Source: Acinetobacter parvus DSM 16617 = CIP 108168
GTDB taxonomy: Bacteria > Pseudomonadota > Gammaproteobacteria > Pseudomonadales > Moraxellaceae
Direction of reading: 5' to 3'
NCBI RefSeq assembly: GCF_000368025.1
Contig: NZ_KB849211.1
Location: forward strand, 856,455-920,454
DNA length: 64,000 bases
Part shown: piece after piece, positions 34,959 through 43,484 of the stretch
Position numbering within the stretch: the first letter of the stretch is position 1
How the letters are laid out: each line of letters begins with the position of its first letter
The notes under the pieces: generated by a model
What the model saw: the letters and a program-made list of their open reading frames with translations, nothing else
What the model was told of the DNA's origin: nothing
Databases searched by the model: none
Program-made: the position numbers and the translations under genes

Positions 34959-34995
34959 CAACTCATTTAAGGCGGACGCTTCGCGCCGCCTTAAC
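34950..34995 (+). repeat. Truncated attC site (right end of cassette array)
   Basis: R'' core GTAATCTAAC is the exact 10-base complement of GTTAGATTAC at the start of its own cassette (34462). Arms TTAAGGCGG and CCGCCTTAA are intact and resemble the classic 60-base attC type. The R' core GTTRRRY is missing: sequence after CCGCCTTAACC is ordinary chromosome. The array therefore ends in a broken site. Confidence 0.85.
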
Positions 34996-35029
34996 CCCAA
35001 CTTTATAATTTGAAGATCTCACAATCTTG

Positions 35030-35059
35030 AAAAACAAAGCCGCTATAAAAGCGGCTTTG
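35030..35059 (-). terminator. Rho-independent terminator after fabI
   Basis: Inverted repeat CAAAGCCGC / GCGGCTTTG followed by TTTTTC on the minus strand, about 24 bases after the fabI stop. Confidence 0.85.
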
Positions 35060-35082
35060 TCAAAAAATTTGGATAAATCTAA

Positions 35083-35886
35083 TCACTCATCACCCAACAT
35101 CGACTGGCTCATACCAACAGTATTAAACCCTGCATCGACATATAAAATTTCACCCGTAATACCCGAAGCCCACGGCGAACAAAGGAATAATGCTGCATTG
35201 CCCACTTCTTCTATCGTGACATTACGTTTTAACGGCGCAACTTTTTCATTGGCATCCAACATTTTACGGAATGATTTGATACCAGAAGCTGCCAATGTAC
35301 GGATTGGACCCGCAGAGATCGCATTCACACGAATCCCCTCTTTACCCAAGCTTAGCGCTAAATAACGAACACCCGCTTCTAAAGATGCTTTGGCCATACC
35401 CATAACGTTATAGTTTGGCATCACACGCTCAGAACCTTGATAAGTCAAAGTCAATAAACAACCCTTACGTGCTTGTAATAATGGTTTTGCCGCACGAGCC
35501 ATCGCGACAAAACTATAGGCACTAATATCATGTGCAATTTTAAAACCCTCACGATCCGTTACGTCGGTAAAGTCACCATCTAGCGTATGTGCAGGTGCAA
35601 AACCAATCGAATGCACAACACCATCTAAACCATCCCAGTGTTTTGCCAACTCAACAAAAGTATTGTCAATTTCTGCATCAATTGCCACATCGCAAGGGAA
35701 AACAAGGCTTGAACCAAATTGTGCTGCAAAATCATCGACTCGTTTTTTTAGTTTTTCATTGGGGTAAGTAAATGCCAACTCTGCACCCTCACGATGCAGT
35801 GCCGCAGCAATTCCATAAGCAATGGATAATTTACTGGCAATTCCTGCAATTAAAAACCGTTTACCCGCTAAAAGCCCTTGCGACAT
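35083..35886 (-). CDS. fabI: Enoyl-ACP reductase (NADH)
   Basis: 267 residues from the ATG at 35886 (MSQGLLAGKRFLIAG); the longer frame adds 13 residues without family support. Reduces trans-2-enoyl-ACP in the last step of each fatty-acid elongation cycle. It has the short-chain-dehydrogenase Rossmann core, GIASKLSIAYGIA near the N-terminus, HSIGFAP about 90-96, the Y-x6-K catalytic pair (YNVMGMAK) and the substrate loop AISAGPIRTLAASGI. It is the target of triclosan-type inhibitors in other bacteria. Monocistronic, with terminator. Confidence 0.97.
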   Translation of the reverse strand: MSQGLLAGKRFLIAGIASKLSIAYGIAAALHREGAELAFTYPNEKLKKRVDDFAAQFGSSLVFPCDVAIDAEIDNTFVELAKHWDGLDGVVHSIGFAPAHTLDGDFTDVTDREGFKIAHDISAYSFVAMARAAKPLLQARKGCLLTLTYQGSERVMPNYNVMGMAKASLEAGVRYLALSLGKEGIRVNAISAGPIRTLAASGIKSFRKMLDANEKVAPLKRNVTIEEVGNAALFLCSPWASGITGEILYVDAGFNTVGMSQSMLGDE

Positions 35887-35976
35887 AATCTTCTCACTCG
35901 AAAAATTTTCCCACCATGATGCCAATATTTCATCAATTACGGAATTGCATCATTGTTCATTTTTACATGCTTGCAT

Positions 35977-36008
35977 AAAAAAAATCGCTCTCAATTAGAA
36001 AGCGATTT
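35977..36008 (-). terminator. Rho-independent terminator after the Bax1-I gene
   Basis: Arms AAATCGCT and AGCGATTT, followed on the minus strand by a run of eight T. Confidence 0.85.
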
Positions 36009-36029
36009 GTATTTTATATTCATTGAAGC

Positions 36030-36764
36030 TTAATCATCACCTTGAATCAGGCTTAACAAACGCATAAATGAATAATACATCCAAACCAAAGTTGCCAATA
36101 AGGCAATACCACAGACCCATTCAAATGCTTTCGGTGCGCCTTGCGCCGTCGCACTTTCAATTAGATCGAAGTCTAAAATCAAATTTAACGATGCAATCAC
36201 CGCTACAAATGCAGCAAAGCCAATGCCTAACCAGTTACTTTCAAAAATAAATGGAATGCTTGAACCAAATGCTAAACGCAAGATGATTTGCACCACAAAC
36301 ACCAATGCAATTGCCACAGAGGCAGAAATTACCACGGCTTTGAATTTTTCAGTGGCGCGAATAATTTGCATTTTATACAAGGCAAATAACACCAAAGTGG
36401 TGACAAAAGTCGCCAACAAGGCTTGTAAAGGTACACCAGGAAATTTCAATTGGAATATAAACGAAATGCCGCCTAAAAATGCCCCTTCAAATAAAGCATA
36501 AGGAATGGCTAAAGCAGGGGCTGTTTTTGTTTTAAATGTCGTGATCAAGGCCAGAATAAAACTACCCACAGCCCCGACAATCGCGGCCGCATAGGCAATG
36601 GACAGGTTTGCAGTGATGGCACAATAGAAAAACAATGCGATACCTAAAACAGCGGCAATCACAGTTAAAAGCACTGACTTCTGAATTGCCCCCTGAATGG
36701 TCATTGGTTCAGCCAAATCGCTGTAGCTTTCCACCCGGGTTAAAATAGGATTATGACTTTGCAT
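36030..36764 (-). CDS. Bax inhibitor-1 / YccA-family membrane protein
   Basis: About 244 residues with seven hydrophobic helices (for example SVLLTVIAAVLGIALFFYCAI, AAIVGAVGSFILALITTF, LLATFVTTLVLFALYKM, AVVISASVAIALVFVVQIIL). The C-terminal acidic pattern LNLILDFDLIES with D-rich residues matches the pH/calcium-sensing site of YetJ-type members. Family members are proton- or calcium-leak or FtsH-regulating proteins; the role here is not known. The ATG at 36764 is preferred to a GTG two codons earlier. Confidence 0.9.
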   Translation of the reverse strand: MQSHNPILTRVESYSDLAEPMTIQGAIQKSVLLTVIAAVLGIALFFYCAITANLSIAYAAAIVGAVGSFILALITTFKTKTAPALAIPYALFEGAFLGGISFIFQLKFPGVPLQALLATFVTTLVLFALYKMQIIRATEKFKAVVISASVAIALVFVVQIILRLAFGSSIPFIFESNWLGIGFAAFVAVIASLNLILDFDLIESATAQGAPKAFEWVCGIALLATLVWMYYSFMRLLSLIQGDD

Positions 36765-36844
36765 GTACACTCTCTTTTTATAGTTGGCAATAAAAAACCG
36801 AGTTTAAGCGATTTTTTGATCAGGCCCAAATCTTTTATTCACAT

Positions 36845-36867
36845 AAAAAAAGGGGCTTATGCCCCTT
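36845..36867 (-). terminator. Rho-independent terminator after orn
   Basis: Stem AAGGGGC-TTAT-GCCCCTT followed by a T-run on the minus strand, only a few bases after the stop codon. Confidence 0.85.
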
Positions 36868-36870
36868 AAT

Positions 36871-37425
36871 TTATTTATTCATAATAAAAAAGTATTCACG
36901 GTAATATTTTAATTCAGCAATCGAATCACGAATATCATCCATTGCCAAGTGTGAAGCATTTTTCTTGAGACCACTCATGATTTCAGGTCTCCAGCGCTTC
37001 GCCAGTTCCTTGACTGAAGATACATCCAGATTGCGGTAATGAAAAAACTGTTCCAGTTCAGGCATTAAACGATGCAGGAAACGGCGATCCTGACAAATCG
37101 AGTTGCCACACATGGGTGATGATTTTGGATTGACCCATTTTTTCAGAAATTCCAGCGTTTGCTGCTCTACGTCCTGAGCGGTGAGTTTACTGCGGCGCAC
37201 CCGTTCAATCAGTCCCGACTGTCCATGCTGCTTGGTATTCCACTCATCCATTGCGTTCAGGATTAGGTCAGATTGATGTACAGCCAAAACAGGCCCTTCA
37301 GCCAAAATATTTAAATGGTCATCTGTAACAATGGTTGCGATTTCAATGATCTTGTCGTTATCGGTATCAAGGCCTGTCATTTCCAGGTCAATCCAGATTA
37401 ATCGTGTATCAGGGGTACTGCTCAT
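36871..37425 (-). CDS. orn: Oligoribonuclease
   Basis: 184 residues from the ATG at 37425 (MSSTPDTRLIWIDLEMTGLD). 3'-5' exonuclease of the DEDDh type that degrades two- to five-base RNAs, including the pGpG made by cyclic-di-GMP breakdown. DEDD residues are seen in WIDLEMTGLD (about 11-20), later in MCGNSICQDRRFL and SHLAMDDIRDS. The 27 codons before this ATG in the longest frame are not part of the family and overlap the promoter region. Divergent from rsgA. An EAL-type protein lies elsewhere in this window. Confidence 0.96.
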   Translation of the reverse strand: MSSTPDTRLIWIDLEMTGLDTDNDKIIEIATIVTDDHLNILAEGPVLAVHQSDLILNAMDEWNTKQHGQSGLIERVRRSKLTAQDVEQQTLEFLKKWVNPKSSPMCGNSICQDRRFLHRLMPELEQFFHYRNLDVSSVKELAKRWRPEIMSGLKKNASHLAMDDIRDSIAELKYYREYFFIMNK

Positions 37426-37549
37426 GAATGCTGATTCTAAAGTGCTTAAAAACACCAATAGTAGCAAATTAATTACATCTTGGCTGTAATTCCATAGCGG
37501 CTTCATGCTATTTTTGCGGTCTTCAACATGTGGATTTTCTGGGATATGA

Positions 37550-38608
37550 ATGGCTTTAATTCGTAAGCGTCGTTTAACCGAGCAACAGCAGCGCCGTATT
37601 GAAAAACAGCATAAATCGCGTCAGGATGATATTGACACGTCGCAGGATTTAGATGGGCTGGTTGTTCAGCATTATGGCCGTCAACTCGAAGTACAAGCCC
37701 TGTCCATACCTGAACAGCACCCTGAAAAACCACAGGTGGCAGAGGGCGAACCTGAACCATTCTGGAAACCGATTGAACTGGACAGTATTTGGCGCTGTCA
37801 TACCCGTACCAACCTGGAGTTGCTGGTGACGGGTGACCGTGTGAAATGGCAGGCCGACCCAAATACAGGCCTGGGGATTATCACTGCGATTTATCCAAGA
37901 CAATCATTATTGACCCGCCCAGACCGCTACCACAAGGTAAAACCCGTTGCCGCCAATATCAGCCTGATTGTGATTGTGTTCGCACCACTGCCAGAACCCG
38001 CACCAACACTGATTGACCGTTATCTGGTCGCCTGTGCCGATGCCAACATTCCCGCCTTGCTGGTACTGAACAAATCAGACCTGCTCACTGAAAATGATCC
38101 GATCCTGACCATGCTCAGTGAATATGAAACCCTGGGCTATGAAACTCTGATCTGTCATGCAAAAGGTGATTTATCCGCACTTTCAGCACGAATCGACAAT
38201 GAAACGGTTGCATTTGTTGGTCAGTCAGGCGTGGGTAAAAGCTCATTGATTAACACCATTGTTCCAGATGCGGCACAGAAGACCAATGTCATTTCCGAAA
38301 ACTCGGCACTGGGACAACACACCACCACCTCAACCCGTTTGATTAAATTTGGAACAAACGGCGCACTGATTGACTCCCCAGGAATCCGTGAATTTGGTCT
38401 GTGGCATTTGAGCCTGGAAAAGGTGCGAACAGGTTTTCCTGAGATTGAAACCCATCTGGGTCATTGCCAGTTCCGTAACTGCACCCATAGCCATGAGAAA
38501 AATTGTGCCTTAAAACAGGCAGTTGATGCAGGTGAGATTTTACCAAGACGTTTGGACAGCTATCTACGCCTAATGGATGAAATTCAGGAAGCCCAGCAAA
38601 AAAGTTAG
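37550..38608 (+). CDS. rsgA: Ribosome small-subunit biogenesis GTPase
   Basis: 352-residue circularly permuted GTPase that checks 30S subunit maturation. It has an N-terminal OB domain, then G-motifs in permuted order: NKSD (G4, about 178-181) comes before the P-loop GQSGVGKSSL (about 223-232), then DSPGIREF (G3). The C-terminal zinc site is C-x5-C with H and C in CQFRNCTHSHEKNCAL. Diverges from orn. Full length for the family. Confidence 0.97.
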   Translation: MALIRKRRLTEQQQRRIEKQHKSRQDDIDTSQDLDGLVVQHYGRQLEVQALSIPEQHPEKPQVAEGEPEPFWKPIELDSIWRCHTRTNLELLVTGDRVKWQADPNTGLGIITAIYPRQSLLTRPDRYHKVKPVAANISLIVIVFAPLPEPAPTLIDRYLVACADANIPALLVLNKSDLLTENDPILTMLSEYETLGYETLICHAKGDLSALSARIDNETVAFVGQSGVGKSSLINTIVPDAAQKTNVISENSALGQHTTTSTRLIKFGTNGALIDSPGIREFGLWHLSLEKVRTGFPEIETHLGHCQFRNCTHSHEKNCALKQAVDAGEILPRRLDSYLRLMDEIQEAQQKS

Positions 38609-38702
38609 TTTTCTTGGGTTTTTACCCTTGAACTAACATTTTTGATCACCATAGAGATAAGTTATACTCAGGGTCAATTTTGATTTTAACTTTAGGTGAC
38701 TT

Positions 38703-39119
38703 GTGGAACGCTGGTTAGAGTTTATGGGGAACCACCCCTTTTTGTTTGGTACGCTCGGCGTGCTCATCGTGCTGTTCTTCATTTTAGAGGGTCAGCGCAA
38801 TGGTCGTAAAATTTCACCACAATCACTCGGTATTTTGGTCAAGGCAAAAAATGCCATGCTGATTGACCTTCGTGATGCGAAAGATTTCCGTGATGGTCAC
38901 ATCAGCGGTAGCCGCAACATTCCATACAGCCAAATCACAACTCATGTTGATGAATTAAAAGCAAGTGACCGTCCATTGGTGTTTATTTGCAACCTAGGGC
39001 AAGTTGCAGGCTCCGCATTGCAGAAAGTCGGCCATGCCGACAGCTACCGTCTAGATGGTGGTGTCAGCAATTGGAAAGCCCAGGGCTTACCCTTAGTTAA
39101 AAGCAAAACCAAAGCTTAA
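38703..39119 (+). CDS. Membrane-anchored rhodanese-like protein
   Basis: 138 residues from a GTG. One N-terminal TM helix (HPFLFGTLGVLIVLFFILEG) is followed by a rhodanese domain (MLIDLRDAKDFRDGHISGSRNIPY; active-site Cys in FICNLGQVAGSAL; YRLDGGVSNWKAQGLPLV). Such YibN-type proteins are linked to sulphur transfer and recently to the Sec membrane insertion machinery; its neighbours grxC and secB are the same as around E. coli yibN. The function is inferred. Confidence 0.88.
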   Translation: MERWLEFMGNHPFLFGTLGVLIVLFFILEGQRNGRKISPQSLGILVKAKNAMLIDLRDAKDFRDGHISGSRNIPYSQITTHVDELKASDRPLVFICNLGQVAGSALQKVGHADSYRLDGGVSNWKAQGLPLVKSKTKA

Positions 39120-39130
39120 GGAGAAATAAA

Positions 39131-39391
39131 ATGACCGATACCAACGTCACCATTTATTCAACGCTTTCTTGCCCATATTGTGTGAGAGCAAAACAGCTCC
39201 TTGAGCGTAAGGGTGTTGCCTATAAGGAAATTAACCTTTCCAATGAGGCGCCTGAAGTTCGTATTGAGTTAATGCAACGTACCAATCACCGTACCGTGCC
39301 TCAAATTTTTATCAAAGACCAGTTTATCGGTGGTTTTGACCAACTTTATGCCTTAGAGCGTGAAGGGAAACTCGACCAATTATTAGCTTAA
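39131..39391 (+). CDS. grxC: Glutaredoxin 3
   Basis: 86-residue glutathione-dependent thiol reductase with the CPYC active site (residues 15-18), TVPQIFIKDQFIGGFDQL (cis-Pro and GSH-binding GG) and the usual thioredoxin fold length. It lies 11 bases after the rhodanese gene and 27 before secB, as in the E. coli yibN-grxC-secB cluster. Confidence 0.97.
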   Translation: MTDTNVTIYSTLSCPYCVRAKQLLERKGVAYKEINLSNEAPEVRIELMQRTNHRTVPQIFIKDQFIGGFDQLYALEREGKLDQLLA

Positions 39392-39418
39392 CAACACTCC
39401 ACGATTTAAGGAAAAACA

Positions 39419-39877
39419 ATGAGCGAAGAACAAGTTCAACCACAACTCGCGTTAGAACGTATTTACACCAAAGATATTTCTTTTGAAGTTCCAGGGGCAC
39501 AGGTATTTACCAAGCAGTGGCAGCCAGAACTCAACATCAATTTATCTTCTGCGGCAGAAAAGATTGATCCAAATCATTATGAAGTTTCTTTAAAAGTTGT
39601 GGTTCAGGCCACCAATGAAAGTGAGACCGCATTCATTGTTGATGTGACCCAGTCAGGGATTTTCCTGGTTGATGGCGTGGAGGAAGATCGTCTTCCGTAC
39701 GTTCTGGGTGCTTACTGCCCGAATATCCTGTTCCCGTTCTTGCGTGAAGCAGTGAATGATCTAGTGACCAAGGGTAGCTTTCCACAATTGTTGCTTACCC
39801 CAATTAACTTTGATGCTGAATTTGAAGCCAATATGCAGCGTCTACAAGCTGAAGGTGATGCCCAAGGTCAGGCATAA
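39419..39877 (+). CDS. secB: Protein-export chaperone SecB
   Basis: 152-residue tetrameric chaperone that holds precursors unfolded and hands them to SecA. Family pattern is clear (LERIYTKDISFEVPGAQVF near the N-terminus, then the strands around DPNHYEVSLKVVV, LGAYCPNILFPFLREAV and FPQLLLTPINFDAEF). Last gene of the rhodanese-grxC-secB group, followed by a strong terminator. Confidence 0.98.
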   Translation: MSEEQVQPQLALERIYTKDISFEVPGAQVFTKQWQPELNINLSSAAEKIDPNHYEVSLKVVVQATNESETAFIVDVTQSGIFLVDGVEEDRLPYVLGAYCPNILFPFLREAVNDLVTKGSFPQLLLTPINFDAEFEANMQRLQAEGDAQGQA

Positions 39878-39891
39878 CACTTTAAGCGCGC

Positions 39892-39921
39892 AAAAAACCA
39901 CAGCACCTGCTGTGGTTTTTT
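39892..39921 (+). terminator. Rho-independent terminator after secB
   Basis: AAAAAACCACAG-CACCTG-CTGTGGTTTTTT: 12-bp stem with A and T runs on both sides, so it can act in both directions. Confidence 0.92.
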
Positions 39922-39970
39922 ATTATTTTATAATGAGAACGATATGGATAAGATAAAATGAGAACAAATA

Positions 39971-40459
39971 ATGTCCACAGTACCATATACCCTTTGCCAG
40001 CAGGTATTTCCTGAGCTTGCCACAAGCCTTGTCCCTCGTAAGCTACATGATTTTTATCAATTTATTGAATGGGTTAATAGCCCATACTCAAACATCCAAT
40101 ATGTCGAATTAAAACAATATTATGACAATGGCACAGATGAATGCCACCAACTATAACAGGCCAAGGTAGATATTGAACAGTTGAACAACCGTATTGAGGA
40201 GCAAATAGAACAACTTTTTGCTGAAGATGATAATTCAGACTTAGATGCTCAAAATGAGCCTGATGTTAGGGAATATATCTATGCCATCCACTTTGACAAC
40301 ATCTATGCGGTTGCAGAACAACATGGGCTGGCACTGTTATTAATCTCGAATGAAAACCCTTACTGGATGCTGGTGCCAGATCAGGCTGAACAAATTAATC
40401 GCCTGATCGAGGCATTTAACCAGACTTTTACGGACGTTGAGCTTTATCACTATGTTTAA
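39971..40459 (+). pseudogene. Small hypothetical gene interrupted by an in-frame TAA
   Basis: One frame runs from ATG at 39971 to the final stop at 40459 but is broken by TAA at 40154-40156 (codon 62). Downstream the frame continues in register (QAKVDIEQLNNRIEEQIEQL, then EYIYAIHFDNIYAVAEQHGL and PYWMLVPDQAEQINRLIEAF). Without the stop the product would have 162 residues: an N-terminal helix bundle-like region, a coiled coil and a C-terminal alpha/beta part. The downstream part could restart at TTG 40181. Both halves look like normal protein, so the stop is a recent nonsense mutation, a sequencing error or (less likely) read through. Family not recognised. Confidence 0.65.
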
Positions 40460-40473
40460 GGCCACTGATGATG

Positions 40474-41082
40474 CTATTCAACAATCGTTCTAAAGGTCAG
40501 GTTGATACGGGCAGTCGACACTTTCTTGGTGGGTGGCAAACGGTGCAGCCAGTGGCTTTGTGTGGTGTCTTTCATCACCAGTAGACTGCCATGTTCCAGA
40601 TACAGCTCCACCTTTTCCTTGCTTTGTTTATGTTTAAAGGCAAATCTCCGTTCCGCACCAAAGCTGAGTGATGCAATCGCGCCATTTTTCTTTAAGTCGG
40701 TTTCATCATCACTGTGCCAGGCCATTCCCTCCTCACCTGTATGGTAAAGATTCAGTAGACATGAATTAAAGCGCTCACCTGTCAACTGCTGCACCCGTTG
40801 CCTTAACTCAAGCAGTTCAACCGTCCACGGCAAGGCGTATCTGTTGACATTGGAGTAGGTATATTCATACCCCTGATCGCCATACCATGCCACTTTTCTT
40901 TTGGTGGTGATCTGCCGACCAAAGATAATGGCCTGATCATTTTCCCAAGCAATATTTTGCATCAACTTTTCAAAATAATCATCAGCGACCATTTCCTGTA
41001 TGACTTTGCCATAATACTGCACCGTTCCATCATAGGGTAAATGGTTATGCCTTGGGTCAGCTTCAATATCAAACAATTGCAT
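40474..41082 (-). CDS. alkB: AlkB-type 2-oxoglutarate/Fe(II) DNA repair dioxygenase
   Basis: About 202 residues from the ATG at 41082, which has a GGGAGG site and overlaps the end of ada by 14 bases. Removes alkyl groups from damaged bases by oxidation. Fe(II) ligands are seen as H-x-D in WHSDDE and a later His in the TQSHWLHRL segment; 2-oxoglutarate-binding Arg in TARINLTFR. It resembles the short AlkB/ALKBH2-like form with FNSCLLNLYHTGEEGMAWHSDDE. It forms an adaptive-response pair with ada. Confidence 0.92.
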   Translation of the reverse strand: MQLFDIEADPRHNHLPYDGTVQYYGKVIQEMVADDYFEKLMQNIAWENDQAIIFGRQITTKRKVAWYGDQGYEYTYSNVNRYALPWTVELLELRQRVQQLTGERFNSCLLNLYHTGEEGMAWHSDDETDLKKNGAIASLSFGAERRFAFKHKQSKEKVELYLEHGSLLVMKDTTQSHWLHRLPPTKKVSTARINLTFRTIVE

Positions 41083-41908
41083 GCGTCTGTGCTCCCTCCC
41101 AGCCAATCATCGCTGTTTTCCTTAGGATTCCCCATTCATAGCCACCCAAAAGACCCGTGGACCGAATCACCCGATGACATGGAATCAGGAAAGCCACGGG
41201 ATTACTGCCAATCGCTGTGCCCACCGCACGGGCTGCCTTGGCATGGTCTATATTTTGCGCAATCTGCCCATAGGTGGAAAGCTGCCCCATTGGAATCCGA
41301 AGCAGGCTTTGCCAGACTTTCAGTTGAAAATCGGTTGCTTTTAGATGTAGTTTAATTTCAGGCAGTTTTTCCCAGTCTTTTTGAAAGAAAGCCAGCGCAT
41401 TAGTCTGAAATTCATCTATTTGCTCAACAAGCTGAGCTTTAGGAAACTGTAATTTCAATTGCTGCAAGGCCTCCGCCTGATCTTCCACAAAGCTTAATGC
41501 GCAGATGCCTTTATGTGTGGAAGCAACCAGCACCTCACCGAACAAGGTTTCAGCAAAGGAATAATGAATTATTAAATCTTGTCCGCCCTGTTTATATTCG
41601 GCTGGGGTCATGCCCTCAATCTGGATAAACAGGTCATGCAAACGACTGGTACTGGAAAGTCCTGTCTCAAAGGTCGCATCCAGCACACTGCCCTGTTGTT
41701 TTAAAATATTTTTGGCATATTCAACACTGGTGTATTGCAGGAATTTTTTAGGGCTGGTTCCCACCCAATCGGTAAACAAACGCTGGAAATGTGCTGGGCT
41801 TAAATGAATATGTGCTGCCACTTCACCCAGTTGTGGCTGCTGCTGAAAATTTTGCTGGATATAGGCAATCGCTTGAGCAATACGATCATAAGTACGCTGC
41901 TGTTGCAT
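41069..41908 (-). CDS. ada: Ada-like regulator: AraC helix-turn-helix plus O6-methylguanine methyltransferase
   Basis: About 279 residues from the ATG at 41908 (AGAGGA 7 bases upstream). Residues about 1-90 form an AraC-type DNA-binding domain (IAYIQQNFQQQPQLGEVAAH; RLFTDWVGTSPKKFLQY), and about 110-279 the methyltransferase with the active site PCHRV and GGYEWG. The N-terminal metal-binding phosphotriester-repair domain of E. coli Ada, including its Cys-rich site, is absent. This arrangement is known in other bacteria. It is co-transcribed with alkB. Confidence 0.92.
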   Translation of the reverse strand: MQQQRTYDRIAQAIAYIQQNFQQQPQLGEVAAHIHLSPAHFQRLFTDWVGTSPKKFLQYTSVEYAKNILKQQGSVLDATFETGLSSTSRLHDLFIQIEGMTPAEYKQGGQDLIIHYSFAETLFGEVLVASTHKGICALSFVEDQAEALQQLKLQFPKAQLVEQIDEFQTNALAFFQKDWEKLPEIKLHLKATDFQLKVWQSLLRIPMGQLSTYGQIAQNIDHAKAARAVGTAIGSNPVAFLIPCHRVIRSTGLLGGYEWGILRKTAMIGWEGAQTHAIV

Positions 41909-42073
41909 TTCTCTATCCTCTAATTGCTGCTGTCTCTCCACACTAACAAGCTTCTTGCGCCAAGAAAATCCGAAAGATGCTATTCATTTATCAACTTCTT
42001 ATTCTGCTCTTTTTTATAGCTGCATTTTTATGGCAATGGTTGGCACATCCATTTGCTTATATCAGCTCAAATT

Positions 42074-42104
42074 TAAAAAAAAGAGGGCGTAAACACACGC
42101 CCTC
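42074..42104 (-). terminator. Rho-independent terminator after coaBC
   Basis: GAGGGCGT ... ACGCCCTC stem with a long T-run on the minus strand, about 10 bases past the stop. Confidence 0.88.
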
Positions 42105-42113
42105 CTGGGCTTT

Positions 42114-43370
42114 TTATAAACGACGACGCAACGCATCGGCAATAGACTCAACCAATTGTTGTGAGATTTCCTGTTTTGAGGCTTTTTCCAGTTCACGCTT
42201 ATTCATGTGATAGGACTGGGCAAAGAACACCGTCATGGCGTTTTCATCAGATGCAAAACCAATATCAGGGCGCGACACATCATTACAGGCGATCATATCC
42301 AGCTTTTTCGCGACCAGTTTGCCTGCGGCATATTCCTCAACATTCTGGGTTTCAGCAGCAAAACCGACCATAAATGGGCGCTGCTGTTGCTGAGCAATGG
42401 TCGCCACAATATCGGGGTTTTTCACCAAGGATACTGCAAGCTCGTCACCCGCTTTCTTGATTTTATGCTCTGCAACCTGTGCCACACGGTAGTCCGCCAC
42501 CGCAGCCGTGGCAATAAAGATGTCACAGCCCTGTTGCAACTGGTTCATGCTGACATCCAGCATTTGCATGGCTGAACTGACATTGATACGTTGCACACCA
42601 TTTGGAGTATCCAGACTGACAGGCCCTGCCACCAGAGTCACTTTTGCCCCTGCGGCATAACAGGCTGCCGCCAAGGCAAAGCCCATTTTTCCAGTGCTGT
42701 GGTTGGAAATATAACGTACAGGATCAATCGCTTCGCGGGTCGGGCCAGCGGTAATGGTGACACGTTTACCCGCCAATAAACCAAACTTTTCTGCAATAGC
42801 ACGCTGGGCTTTATGGAAATAGGCCGCCACCTGACGCGCCAAGTCCTCAGGTTCAGGCATACGCCCCAACCCAACATCACCACACGCCTGCTCACCTGCA
42901 TCTGGCATAATCACATGCACACCGTCTTCTACCAGTGTTTGCAAGTTGCGCTGTGTCGCCTTGGCTGCCCACATTTGCTGGTTCATGGCAGGCGCAACCC
43001 AGACAGGTGCTTTGGTGGCTAAATATAAAGTACTCAGCAAATCGTCCGCCAAGCCATTGGCAAACTTGGCAATGCTGTCACAGCTTGCAGGCGCAACCAG
43101 AATCAAATCTGCCCAGCGTGCCAGCTCAATATGCCCCATGCCTGCTTCGGCTTCTGGGTCAAGCAGTTCAGTATGCACTGGATTACCTGAAAGGGCCTGA
43201 AAAGTAAGCGGGGTAATAAAAGCCTGTGCGCCCTGTGTCATCACTACACGGACATCAAAGCCATAATCTTTTAGACGACGAACCAGAATGGCACTTTTAT
43301 AAGCAGCAATGCCACCCGTAACCGCCAATATAATGTTTTTATGAGGAATAACACTAAGATCGAAGCTCAC
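42114..43370 (-). CDS. coaBC: Bifunctional phosphopantothenoylcysteine decarboxylase / synthetase
   Basis: 418 residues. Two consecutive steps of coenzyme A synthesis: CTP-dependent coupling of cysteine to phosphopantothenate, then FMN-dependent decarboxylation. The decarboxylase part (about 1-190) shows VTGGIAAYKSAILVRRL, GHIELARWADLILVAPAS and PAMNQQMW with the ACGDVGLGRM loop; the synthetase part (about 195-418) shows ITAGPTREAIDPVRYISNHS and the AAVADYR and KNPDI motifs. Starts at GTG. Diverges from radC, as in many gammaproteobacteria. Confidence 0.97.
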   Translation of the reverse strand: MSFDLSVIPHKNIILAVTGGIAAYKSAILVRRLKDYGFDVRVVMTQGAQAFITPLTFQALSGNPVHTELLDPEAEAGMGHIELARWADLILVAPASCDSIAKFANGLADDLLSTLYLATKAPVWVAPAMNQQMWAAKATQRNLQTLVEDGVHVIMPDAGEQACGDVGLGRMPEPEDLARQVAAYFHKAQRAIAEKFGLLAGKRVTITAGPTREAIDPVRYISNHSTGKMGFALAAACYAAGAKVTLVAGPVSLDTPNGVQRINVSSAMQMLDVSMNQLQQGCDIFIATAAVADYRVAQVAEHKIKKAGDELAVSLVKNPDIVATIAQQQQRPFMVGFAAETQNVEEYAAGKLVAKKLDMIACNDVSRPDIGFASDENAMTVFFAQSYHMNKRELEKASKQEISQQLVESIADALRRRL

Positions 43371-43484
43371 AAACAGGATACCTTGCTGTTGCAGTGGCGC
43401 TCACAATAGCATTAAATACGGTCATACCCAAGCCATGCGCTCGGAAAAACATACACTACAATAAAATGAACGTGAATATTCACC

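Noticed and set aside
33851..34995. A complete integron with integrase
   Set aside because: No tyrosine recombinase gene is present here and no intact attI site was found; only cassettes and attC remnants are supported.
40181..40459. Independent 92-residue gene starting at TTG
   Set aside because: It continues the exact frame of the upstream 61 codons and shares their style, so a nonsense-split single gene is the simpler reading.
41977..42210. Small membrane protein reading across the coaBC terminator
   Set aside because: It runs through the terminator and antisense into coaBC codons; most of it is a shadow.
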